From assembly GCA_027449645.1 (NCBI GenBank), contig DAIDLF010000028.1:1-35191 (forward strand): DNA of 35,191 bases, read 5' to 3'. The stretch is from Candidatus Parcubacteria bacterium (GTDB lineage Bacteria > Patescibacteriota > Minisyncoccia > UBA6257 > 2-01-FULL-56-20). Position numbers and translations under genes: made by a program. The notes under the pieces are model-generated. The model was not told the origin of the DNA. It worked only from the letters and a program-made list of their open reading frames with translations, and searched no databases. Below, in pieces: positions 1 to 7,779 of the stretch (the first letter of the stretch is position 1; each line of letters begins with the position of its first letter).

Positions 1-52
1 TTCTCCGCCTCCCTTATTGCAATGGTCAAAAATTTCTTTGAATCAATCATAG

Positions 53-124
53 TGCGCCTTGTAGGGATCGAACCTACGACCTCTCCGATGTGAACGGAAC
101 GCTCTACCACTGAGCTAAACGCCC
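53..124 (-). tRNA. tRNA-Val (anticodon CAC)
   Basis: Reverse complement GGGCGTT-TA-GCTC-AGTGGTA-GAGC-G-TTCCG-TTCACAT-CGGAG-AGGTC-GTAGG-TTCGATC-CCTAC-AAGGCGC-A folds as a cloverleaf. The anticodon loop TTCACAT gives CAC. CCA is not encoded. Two G-G mismatches occur in the acceptor stem. Confidence 0.85.
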
Positions 125-182
125 TTGTTGCCTTGCCAGAAAATTGTAGCGAAAGGGCGGGAAAAAAGCAAAAACAGGGAAC

Positions 183-220
183 AAAAAAAACGGGCACCGC
201 GCGCGGCACCCGTTTTTTTT
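183..220 (-). terminator. Intrinsic terminator downstream of rplL
   Basis: Minus-strand hairpin CGGGTGCCGCG/CGCGGTGCCCG (G-U wobbles allowed) followed by T8, immediately after the rplL stop. Confidence 0.85.
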
Positions 221-221
221 G

Positions 222-593
222 TTACTTGATCTCCACTTCGGCGCCTGCCTCCGTGAGCTTCTTCTTGATCTCTTCGGCTTCCTCCTTCTTCGCGCCTTCC
301 TTCACCGCCTTCGGCGCATTGTCCACGAGGTCCTTCGCCTCCTTCAGGCCGAGCGCAGGGTTCACCTCGCGCACCGCCTTGATGACGTTGAGCTTGCTCG
401 CCCCGGCTGACTTCAGGATGACGTCGAAGCTGGTCTTCTCCTCGGCAGCGGCCGCCCCTGCGCCCGCACCGCCGGCAGCGGCCGGAGCCGCAGCCGAAAT
501 GCCGAACTTTTCCTCGAGGGTATGTACGAGCTCCGCGAGCTCTACGACCGTGAGGGACTCGATCTTCGCGATCAAATCATCGAAATTTGCCAT
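222..593 (-). CDS. rplL: 50S ribosomal protein L7/L12 (bL12)
   Basis: [31 protein letters not shown], Ala-rich hinge, then [18 protein letters not shown]...EAGAEVEIK. Confidence 0.97.
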   Translation of the reverse strand: MANFDDLIAKIESLTVVELAELVHTLEEKFGISAAAPAAAGGAGAGAAAAEEKTSFDVILKSAGASKLNVIKAVREVNPALGLKEAKDLVDNAPKAVKEGAKKEEAEEIKKKLTEAGAEVEIK

Positions 594-621
594 GATGATA
601 GTTGCTTATTGTTTGCTTGCG

Positions 622-1143
622 TTAGCTCGACCTTTTTGCTTTCTGGTCCAGAAGATACATGAAGGAACGGATGGGTCCGGCAAGGACGCCGAGGAACTGC
701 GCGAGGAGCACGTCGCGCGGCGGAAGGGTGCCGATCTTCACGACCTGCGCGCCTTCGATCATTGCGCTCGCCTTGATGTCATAGCCGCCGAGCAGCTTCT
801 TGATCCACGTATCTTTCGGCATGCCTTCGGGCAATTCCAAACCGGAGAAGAACCGGTACGCCGGCCCGGCAATCGTATCCGCGCCGCCCTCGGCGAAGAT
901 CGTGCCAACAGAGATCTTGAACTGAGAAAGGTCCATATCGATGCCGCGCTCCTTGAGGGCAATGCCCAGAAGGCGCTTCTTGATGACGAGGAAGTTGGCC
1001 CCGTTCTTCTTGAGCTCGATGCGGAGTTTGCGGAGATTTTCCGCCGTCACCTTGGTGAAGTCGGCAAAAATGAGCGACTGGCTTTTGGCGAGAAGCGCCC
1101 GCGCCTTCTCGAGCTCTTCGGTTTTCTGCGCTTTGGTTTTCAT
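622..1143 (-). CDS. rplJ: 50S ribosomal protein L10 (uL10)
   Basis: MKTKAQKTEELEKARALLAKSQSLIFADFTKVTAENLRKLRIELKKNGANFLVIKKRL. Located upstream of rplL. The start is trimmed from the longer ORF. Confidence 0.93.
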   Translation of the reverse strand: MKTKAQKTEELEKARALLAKSQSLIFADFTKVTAENLRKLRIELKKNGANFLVIKKRLLGIALKERGIDMDLSQFKISVGTIFAEGGADTIAGPAYRFFSGLELPEGMPKDTWIKKLLGGYDIKASAMIEGAQVVKIGTLPPRDVLLAQFLGVLAGPIRSFMYLLDQKAKRSS

Positions 1144-1174
1144 GGTGATGATGGGTCGACGATAATGATTGATA

Positions 1175-1271
1175 AAAGAAAAACGGCCATCCAAAGCCGC
1201 TGCCGTACAGAGCCTTTCCTCTATAGGGCTTACCCGCCATTTCTCCGGCGGAACCTATGATCTTTGGAAGT
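1175..1271 (-). promoter_or_regulatory. Probable ribosomal protein L10 leader / attenuator
   Basis: About 130 nt leader between the promoter and rplJ. It has a stem ATAGG...CCTAT enclosing CCGCC/GGCGG with an asymmetric GTAAGC loop, then AGAG-gaaagg-CTCT, then CGGC...GCCG followed by TTTTT (1184-1199 plus U-tract). Confidence 0.55.
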
Positions 1272-1277
1272 GGTCTC

Positions 1278-1305
1278 AGTATAGCGCAACCCCGCCATTT
1301 GTCAA
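1278..1305 (-). promoter_or_regulatory. Sigma70-type promoter for rplJ-rplL
   Basis: Minus strand TTGACA-16 nt-TATACT. Confidence 0.8.
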
Positions 1306-1943
1306 ACCGGCCGCTTCCACTCGGTGAGCTTGCCCGCACGGCGCTCCAGGGGATGCGCAAGCCGCAGCCTTGCAAGGGCGCGCTGGGGCGCGATGGCGAA
1401 GTGCGGCGAGCGGTCGAGGGCATTGTTGATTTCCCAGAGGTCCCTTTCTGCCGTAAGCCATGCGCTTCCGAACCGCAGAAGGCTGAACGGGCGCGAATAG
1501 CTCCGCAAGGTCTTCGTGCCGTCATCCAGGAAGTATTCATGGAAAAAGGACATCGCGAGCTCGCGCGGCGTGCGATAAATGGGGTCGCGGAATCTGAGCA
1601 CGGCGTGATTCGTCTTGCTGAGGGCGCCCCAAAGCCCCCCGCGGCGGAACAGCGCCACCACATGGTCGTGATCGCCCCGGCCTTTCTGGACCTTGAGGTC
1701 CATGAGGAGCGGGGGCTCGCCGTGATACCAGAGCGCGGCGGCGGCAAGGAGCGCGCCCTCTATGCAATGGGCTTCGCGGCGGCAAAGCACGGTGAGCGGC
1801 GAGCGCGACGTATCGCCCCCGGGTTCAAAGTTGATCTTCAGGGAATCCAAAAAATCCTGGATCTTCTCCGGCGTATCCAGTTTTGCGAACAGGGCAGATG
1901 CCTCGGGATGGTCCTTCAGTGCCGTTTTCGGGAACATGCTCAT
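1302..1943 (-). CDS. Hypothetical protein, possible transglutaminase-like fold
   Basis: CIEGALLAAAALWYHG...DHDHVVALF...DP order of Cys/His/Asp is compatible with a transglutaminase-like triad. Follows ychF by 19 bp. Confidence 0.7.
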   Translation of the reverse strand: MSMFPKTALKDHPEASALFAKLDTPEKIQDFLDSLKINFEPGGDTSRSPLTVLCRREAHCIEGALLAAAALWYHGEPPLLMDLKVQKGRGDHDHVVALFRRGGLWGALSKTNHAVLRFRDPIYRTPRELAMSFFHEYFLDDGTKTLRSYSRPFSLLRFGSAWLTAERDLWEINNALDRSPHFAIAPQRALARLRLAHPLERRAGKLTEWKRPV

Positions 1944-1962
1944 GGCAAATCGTGGCTATGCA

Positions 1963-2991
1963 TTATCCATGCCGGACCTCCAGCACATCGCCATCCTGCA
2001 CTTCATATTCCTTCCCTTCCACCCGGAGCCAGCCCTTCTGCTTCGCCTTGCTCCATCCGCCCGCCTCGAGCAGCTTGTCGCATGCAATCACCTCAAGCCG
2101 GATGAACTTATGCTCAAAATCCGTATGGATGACGCCTGCCGCCTGCGGGGCCTTCGTCCCCCGCGCGATCGTCCATGCGCGCGTCTCGTCCTCGCCGGTC
2201 GTGAAGAAGCTGATGAGGTCGAGCACGGCATAGGATTTCCGGACGAGGTCCGGTACGCCGTTCACCTGGGCCACGTCGGAGGCCAGATCTATGGCGAGAT
2301 GGTCGCCGCCGAGCGCCGCGATCCTTTCGGAAAGCGCGGGCGGCACGTCGGATGCGGTGCCGTTCAGAAGATAAAGCTGGCGCTTGAGGGTAAGGAGGTT
2401 GAGGTCGGCAAGCCGCACGTTCTCCTCGAGCTCCTTCACGAGCTCGGCATCCGCGCGCGGCAGATCGCCCGCCTCAAGGATCTTTTTGAGCCGGCCAAGC
2501 AATTCGCGGTCCTGCACGGCCTCCTTCTTTCCCGTGCGCGCCTCCGACTCCGATTTTGCATACCGCTTCTCCACCGACTCCAGATCCTTCAGGATAAGTT
2601 CCTGGTTGATGATCTCCAGGTCGCGCACAGGATCCACGGAATTTTCCACGTGGATGATCTCGGGGTTTTGGAACACGCGGAGGACAATGACGATCGCCTG
2701 CGTCTCGCGGATGTGCGCGAGGAACTGGTTGCCGAGACCCTCGCCCTTGTTCGCGCCCTTCACGAGGCCCGCAATATCGTAGAACTCCACGACGGCAGGG
2801 ATCTTCTTTTTTGACCTGCTCAATTCGTTCAATTTTTCCAGCCGCTCGTCCGGCACCGTAACGATGCCCACATTCGGATCAATGGTGGCGAACGGGTAAT
2901 TCGCGATCACGATATCCTGCTTGGTGAGCAGTTTAAAAAGCGTGGATTTGCCGACATTCGGGAGACCGACGATGCCGATGGAAAGTTTCAT
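1963..2991 (-). CDS. ychF: Redox-regulated ATPase / Obg-like GTPase YchF
   Basis: MKLSIGIVGLPNVGKSTLFKLLTK...YPFATIDPNVG...DIAGLVKGANKGEGLGNQFLAHIRE, C-terminal TGS-like region. Confidence 0.96.
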   Translation of the reverse strand: MKLSIGIVGLPNVGKSTLFKLLTKQDIVIANYPFATIDPNVGIVTVPDERLEKLNELSRSKKKIPAVVEFYDIAGLVKGANKGEGLGNQFLAHIRETQAIVIVLRVFQNPEIIHVENSVDPVRDLEIINQELILKDLESVEKRYAKSESEARTGKKEAVQDRELLGRLKKILEAGDLPRADAELVKELEENVRLADLNLLTLKRQLYLLNGTASDVPPALSERIAALGGDHLAIDLASDVAQVNGVPDLVRKSYAVLDLISFFTTGEDETRAWTIARGTKAPQAAGVIHTDFEHKFIRLEVIACDKLLEAGGWSKAKQKGWLRVEGKEYEVQDGDVLEVRHG

Positions 2992-3219
2992 GATGATCGT
3001 GCAATGAATAAGCAGCGAGAGAAACCGATGCCTACAGGAGTCAGTGTAAGAGAAATAGCGCCGTCCGGCAAGGAGGTCCGAACCCTAAACCAGTTTATTG
3101 GCGCCAAATTTGTCGTCATTTCCCGCACACGGAACTTGGCTGAAAAGGCCTGATTTGCTAAGGTTTTTTCCGGACGGCATTCCGGAGCCCCGCGCAAAGG
3201 ATAGATTTCCAGTTTCTCC

Positions 3220-3247
3220 TTGCGGCATGGTGCCCTCTTTTTATAAT
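3220..3247 (+). promoter_or_regulatory. Predicted promoter for riboswitch-controlled operon
   Basis: TTGCGG (3220-3225), 16 nt spacer, perfect TATAAT (3242-3247). Predicted TSS near 3254. Confidence 0.65.
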
Positions 3248-3258
3248 GAATAGGCATT

Positions 3259-3500
3259 GGATGCGGCGTCGCGGCAAGGGCAAGGCGGTCGCGTCCAAAA
3301 CAAAAGCCATAAAGGCTGGGGAACGGAGAAGCAGGTGAAAATCCTGCACAGTGCCGCTACGGTGATCTGCGCGCAACATCATGCAATGATGGCCTGCGTG
3401 CGGAAAGTCCGGTCGCCGCTCCCCTGCCGTAAACGTCTGACATTCCTCGAGCAAGGGAAAGTGGATACGCATTGCCGGCTTCGCCGCCGGCACCGATGTC
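3259..3500 (+). promoter_or_regulatory. Cobalamin riboswitch (core about 3305-3431)
   Basis: GAA-GCAGG-TGAAAAT-CCTGC-ACAGTGCCGCTACGGTGA matches the conserved cobalamin aptamer core (J3/4-P4-L4-P5-L5). A long P6-type stem follows (CTGCGCGCA/TGCGTGCGG with CATCA-tgcaa-TGATG). A B12-box-like AAGTCCGGTCGCCGCT is at about 3405-3420. GGAG/CTCC can close P3. Confidence 0.85.
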
Positions 3501-3533
3501 CCTTCTCTCGCCGAGAAGGTTTTTTATTTTTTT
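3501..3533 (+). terminator. Riboswitch expression-platform intrinsic terminator
   Basis: CCTTCTC-TCGCC-GAGAAGG perfect 7-bp hairpin followed by TTTTTTATTTTTTT. The partly exclusive antiterminator candidate AAGGGA (3453-3458) pairs with TCCCTT (3499-3504). Confidence 0.9.
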
Positions 3534-3562
3534 AAGATCACCCAATTCCCTCACCTCTCCCC

Positions 3563-5689
3563 ATGAACGAAGTCCTGAACCCGGAACTGGAAGAAGCCTG
3601 TCGCGAGACCATCCCCGAAATCGAATTGCGGGAGCAGGTTCCGGAGCGCGATCCCGCAGAGGAAGGCGCGGAGCTTTCGCCATCGCCGAAAAACGAAGAA
3701 GGCGAAAAATCCGGAACCGCATCCGGCCTCGATCTCGTGCTTGAGCGGCACGGGGGTGCCGAAGAGGACTGGAAGATCACCTACCACGAGAGCGGCCATC
3801 GTTTTGATCCCGAGGCCCGGGAGCTGCTCGACGAGCACGGGAAATCGCTCACGAAGGAAATAGAGACGTCGGACGACAATATGTCTGCCGAGAAGATCGC
3901 GGAGCATTACCGGATGCTCGATCATTTCCAATCGAACCCCGACAAGCCCTATCTCCTCCCCGACTGGGTGGAGCAGACCCAGCACGGCGAGGTGATCCAT
4001 TCCACCATCGTCACGCTCGACGAGAACAACATATTCCATTATGAAACGCGATCGCACGAGGTAATGGCGGATGAGCCGGAAGAAGAGGATGCGCGCGAAG
4101 AAGTCCAAGAAGCGCCGGAGGCGGGCATCCTTTCAGATGAAATTCCCGCTTCCGATGATGCCGCAGAAACCGTGGCCAGCATCCCGGTGCTCAGGATCGA
4201 TCTCAATGAAAAGATCCTCGGGTCCCTTTCGGCAGAGCAAGCATATAGTGCAACAGCCGAAACGGCGCCGATCGAGGAAGATATTCTCCCCGCGCTCCAT
4301 GAAAATCCCCATTACGAGACTGCGCCGCATGAAGTTCTTGCGACCATAGGAAAGGATGATGGCACATCGGAAGATGCAGGTCCCGAAACCATGGAGCAAT
4401 CCTCTGTCGCGGCTGAAGCGACGTTCATGGAGATCGCGCCCGCGGAGGCGGTTGGTGCCGAAGCCGCTCCCGAAACGGCAGAAGGGGGAGCGATAACGCA
4501 GGCTGATGGGGCGGCGGCACAAGAGATAAGTCCAATCCCAGAGACAAGCGCAGAAATGCCGGTAGCAGAAGCGGAGGAAGATGGCCAAATCCATCGCTTG
4601 CCCGAAACCGTGATGGCTCCTCGTGAGACAAGCGAATCTATGCCGGCAGACGGCACTGCCGAAGCCGAAACGCTTTCCGAAGCAGTCCTCGAACCTGCAT
4701 CGAGAGAGAAAGAAGGGTCAGAGGCAGAAACAACGGTCGGAAGCGCAGCGGCAGGAGAAAATACCCCCCGGGCCGAAACTGGGGCCGAAACCAGAACTGA
4801 GGCTGAAATTGAAATGTACCCTGCAGTCCATACTGCAGAAACCAGAGAAGCTGTCCAAGTTATGAAATCCTCGGCTGAAAAGGCAGGCGCGACGAATGAA
4901 AGCGAAGTGGAAAGCGCAGAGGCGCAAGCCATTGCCCACAAGACCGCGGCGCGCGCCGGGGAATCGCATCCTCCTCTCCAGGAAAATGCCGACATCGCCA
5001 AATCAGCGGAAAGTTCGACTGACAGGCCGGCAGTAAAAGAAAAAAATGCACCGATCGAGGCTGTCTCCCATGAAGACGCACCGGACTCCGCAGGGCACGA
5101 GATGACTGGTCCCGAAGAAAACGCGTGGACACGGGAAGTGATTGCCGCGCCGCAGGAAAAAACTCTCCCGCGCGAAGCAATCGCCATTGCGCAAAAGCCG
5201 GAGGCGGCGCAACAAGAATCGGCGGTTACCGTCGAGGCCTCCTCCACTGCCCCCGCCGTCGAGGCCCGCGTCATCGCCGCCGGCACTGCCACCGAACGTG
5301 CTGCTTATCCTGAACATGAAAGCGCGGCACTTCCGGAAAGTTCCGCCGAGAAAGATTCTGATATCGCCATCGAGGCATCTGCCGAAGCATCCAACCGCAC
5401 GGAAACGGCGGCAGCGGAAGGGATGACTGGAAGGGAGGTTTTATTGCGGTCGCTCGGTATCGTAACGGAACGGCGGAGCGCAGGTGCGGGCGCGGAGGCG
5501 AAAACGGGCGCGGCCGAGACCCTGGCTCCTTTCACCGTCACCGCGGCCCGCGCGGGCGCGGCAGCGGGAGCACAGACTGCCGGAGCGAACCAATCAGCCG
5601 GGTCACGGCAGCGGGAACAGGAGCTGAAACCGCGCGAACGCGCGAGTGGCACTTCCCTCAACGGGATCACCTTGCGCCGGGCGGCATGA
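3563..5689 (+). CDS. Acidic Ala/Glu-rich low-complexity protein of unknown function
   Basis: 708-aa ORF with an ordered-looking N-terminal ~180 aa followed by Glu/Ala/Thr-rich sequence. First gene after the riboswitch terminator. Antisense ORFs in the region look like composition artefacts. Confidence 0.8.
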   Translation: MNEVLNPELEEACRETIPEIELREQVPERDPAEEGAELSPSPKNEEGEKSGTASGLDLVLERHGGAEEDWKITYHESGHRFDPEARELLDEHGKSLTKEIETSDDNMSAEKIAEHYRMLDHFQSNPDKPYLLPDWVEQTQHGEVIHSTIVTLDENNIFHYETRSHEVMADEPEEEDAREEVQEAPEAGILSDEIPASDDAAETVASIPVLRIDLNEKILGSLSAEQAYSATAETAPIEEDILPALHENPHYETAPHEVLATIGKDDGTSEDAGPETMEQSSVAAEATFMEIAPAEAVGAEAAPETAEGGAITQADGAAAQEISPIPETSAEMPVAEAEEDGQIHRLPETVMAPRETSESMPADGTAEAETLSEAVLEPASREKEGSEAETTVGSAAAGENTPRAETGAETRTEAEIEMYPAVHTAETREAVQVMKSSAEKAGATNESEVESAEAQAIAHKTAARAGESHPPLQENADIAKSAESSTDRPAVKEKNAPIEAVSHEDAPDSAGHEMTGPEENAWTREVIAAPQEKTLPREAIAIAQKPEAAQQESAVTVEASSTAPAVEARVIAAGTATERAAYPEHESAALPESSAEKDSDIAIEASAEASNRTETAAAEGMTGREVLLRSLGIVTERRSAGAGAEAKTGAAETLAPFTVTAARAGAAAGAQTAGANQSAGSRQREQELKPRERASGTSLNGITLRRAA

Positions 5690-5720
5690 CTCTTAACAAA
5701 CACGACAACCAACGATCACC

Positions 5721-7397
5721 ATGGCCGACTTCAAAAAGATCCCCTACTACAGTCTCCGCGCGGAAGCGCTCATCGGCACCCTGCCCGTGCTGATCGGCCG
5801 CGCACAGGAGCAGGAGCGGCTCACGCGCGTCATCAACCGCCGCATCAACAACAACGCGCTGATCGTCGGCCCGAGCGGGATCGGCAAGACGACGTTGGCC
5901 TACGGCTGGCTCAAGCGCCTGAGCGAACAGGAAAAATATGACAACCTCCAGCTGATCCAATTCGACACGGATCATTTTTACGGCATCGACGAGGCGATAG
6001 GCGGCGCAAATGGCGGTGCAGGCAAGGTCTACCGCGAAGCGCTCGCATCATTGCCGCCCTGCGTGCTCTTCATCGACAACTTCGGCCGCGCCATGCGCCA
6101 GAGCTCCAGCTTCGTGCACCAGGTGATGCGCCTCTATGATATGACCCTCAAGAAGCCGGACGTGCGCATGGTGATCGCGCTCCAGCCGCAGGAATACGCG
6201 TGGCTCGAACGGGAGCATCCCGCGTTCGTCCAACTCTTCGAGACGGTCCTCCTCAAGCCGCAGACGTCGGCGGAGTACGTGCGCATTTTGGAGACGGCGC
6301 TCCCCCGCCTCAATCACGAGCACCGCATCATCATCCCCACGCAGTCGCTGCAGGAGATCGTCGCGTATGCCGAACGCTTCCCCGCGCTCGGACAGCTGCC
6401 GCGCTCGGCGATCAGCCTCCTTGACGAAGGCATCGCGTTCGCGGCGGCGAGCGGCCGCAAGGAGCTGATGGGCAACGGCGTGGCGCAGGTGGTGGCGAGC
6501 AAGACCGGCATCCCGGTGAGCCAGCTCAATCCCGACGAACTCGCGTCGCTGAAGGAGCTGGAGCAGAAGCTCGGCGAACGGATCATCAGCCAGTCCGGCG
6601 CGATCGCGAAGATCGCCTCCACGCTCCAGCGCGCCAAGCTCGGCATCCGCAATCCACAGAAGCCGCTCGGCTCGTTCCTGATGCTCGGCCCGTCCGGCGT
6701 GGGCAAGACGGAGACGGCAAAACTGATCGCAGAGACAATGTTCGGCCGCAGCGAGAGCTTCATCCGGTTCGACATGTCCGAGTTCGCGCAGGACCACACC
6801 GTCCAGCGGCTGATCGGCGCGCCCGCCGGCTACACCGGCTACGAACAGGGCGGCGCGCTCACGAACGCCCTGCACGCGGAACCGCACTGCCTCATCCTGC
6901 TCGACGAGATCGAGAAAGCGCATCCCAAAATTTTTGATATCTTCCTCCAGGTGCTGGATGACGGCCGCCTGACGTCCGGCCAGAACGAGACCGTCGACGC
7001 CTGCAACGCGATCATCATGGCGACCTCGAACGTCGGCGTGGAGGAGATCCTGAAGGCCGCCGCCGCGGGCGAGACCGACCTGAACCGGCCGGAATTCATC
7101 CAGGAAAAGATGCTCCCCTTGCTCGCCGGTGCGTTCCGCCTTGAATTCCTGAACCGGTTCGACAGCATCCTTATCTTCAACCCGCTCAGCCTGCCGGGGC
7201 TCGTGCAGATCGCCCAGCTCGAGATAAAGAAGATCGAGCGGCGGCTGGCCAAGCACAACGTGCAGTTCACGATCGATCCCGCAGTGCTCGAGGAAAAGAT
7301 AAAGACGATGACCGACCCGCGCTTCGGCGCGCGCCCGGTGAAGCGCTTCATCGAGGAGACCTGCGAATCGCTGCTCGTGCAGTCGCTGTTACAATAA
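5721..7397 (+). CDS. Clp/ClpB-family double AAA+ ATPase (Hsp100-like), no N-domain
   Basis: D1 Walker A GPSGIGKTT. D2: GSFLMLGPSGVGKTETAKLIAETMFG, ILLDEIEKAHPKIFDIFLQVLDDGRLTSGQNETVD, IIMATSNVG. Interdomain KTGIPVSQLNPDELASLKELEQKLGERIISQ is typical of the Clp family. Confidence 0.93.
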   Translation: MADFKKIPYYSLRAEALIGTLPVLIGRAQEQERLTRVINRRINNNALIVGPSGIGKTTLAYGWLKRLSEQEKYDNLQLIQFDTDHFYGIDEAIGGANGGAGKVYREALASLPPCVLFIDNFGRAMRQSSSFVHQVMRLYDMTLKKPDVRMVIALQPQEYAWLEREHPAFVQLFETVLLKPQTSAEYVRILETALPRLNHEHRIIIPTQSLQEIVAYAERFPALGQLPRSAISLLDEGIAFAAASGRKELMGNGVAQVVASKTGIPVSQLNPDELASLKELEQKLGERIISQSGAIAKIASTLQRAKLGIRNPQKPLGSFLMLGPSGVGKTETAKLIAETMFGRSESFIRFDMSEFAQDHTVQRLIGAPAGYTGYEQGGALTNALHAEPHCLILLDEIEKAHPKIFDIFLQVLDDGRLTSGQNETVDACNAIIMATSNVGVEEILKAAAAGETDLNRPEFIQEKMLPLLAGAFRLEFLNRFDSILIFNPLSLPGLVQIAQLEIKKIERRLAKHNVQFTIDPAVLEEKIKTMTDPRFGARPVKRFIEETCESLLVQSLLQ

Positions 7398-7407
7398 CCA
7401 CACCGCC

Positions 7408-7749
7408 ATGGCCCAAAACCACGCACCAAACAACGAACATCTCTCATCGCCCGAGGCGCCCGCAACGGCACGCGGCGCGAAGACGCCGATGACAACTGCC
7501 GAGCGGCTGACGGTCGCCGATGCGGAGCGCATGGAGACCAATCGCTATGAGATGCTTGAGGTCGTGGAGGGCTACTTGAGCGAACCGTTCAAGAAGTCGG
7601 TGCGCGAGAAGATCCGGCGCGAAAAGGAACGCCTGCTTGCCTTCGTGTCCTATGAGAAGCAGGTGCAGGACGCGGCAAAGAGGATCGTGCGCGTGCTCAA
7701 CCCGGCGTATTTCGTCCATAAGCCGCTCGATAAAACTATGTTCGAATAA
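7408..7749 (+). CDS. Small conserved-operon protein of unknown function
   Basis: 113-aa ORF, 10 bp after the AAA+ gene and 30 bp before the T4CP-like gene. Helical, charged C-terminal half. Confidence 0.75.
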   Translation: MAQNHAPNNEHLSSPEAPATARGAKTPMTTAERLTVADAERMETNRYEMLEVVEGYLSEPFKKSVREKIRREKERLLAFVSYEKQVQDAAKRIVRVLNPAYFVHKPLDKTMFE

Positions 7750-7779
7750 AAAAATCGCGCGCGATTAAAAAACACCACC

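Noticed and set aside
133-1260. 375-aa plus-strand ORF antisense to rplL/rplJ
   Set aside because: Overlaps two confident ribosomal protein genes, the tRNA-proximal terminator and the L10 leader. The translation is low-complexity and results from high GC.
779-1747. 322-aa minus-strand ORF
   Set aside because: Out-of-frame overlap of rplJ, the L10 promoter region and the 213-aa gene; Arg/Ser/Pro-rich artefact.
3061-3177. Inverted repeat CCGTCCGG / CCGGACGG and palindrome TTGGCGCCAA in the ychF-riboswitch intergenic region
   Set aside because: Short arms (8 bp, about 105 nt apart) in GC-rich DNA, with no transposase or target duplication; insufficient to call a mobile element.
3395-3420. GCGGAAAGTCCGG resembling the 5' signature of RNase P RNA
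   Set aside because: Other RNase P conserved elements (3' ACAGAA-type segment, P4 partner) were not found. The upstream aptamer core and position explain it as the J6/3 B12 box of a cobalamin riboswitch.
4312-5292. 326-aa minus-strand ORF within the acidic protein gene
   Set aside because: Ser/Ala-rich mirror of the Glu/Ala-rich codons. The plus-strand frame fits operon spacing and the upstream riboswitch.
6048-7256. 402-aa minus-strand ORF antisense to the AAA+ gene
   Set aside because: The plus strand has unambiguous Walker motifs; the antisense translation is Arg/Glu/Leu-rich without recognisable domains.
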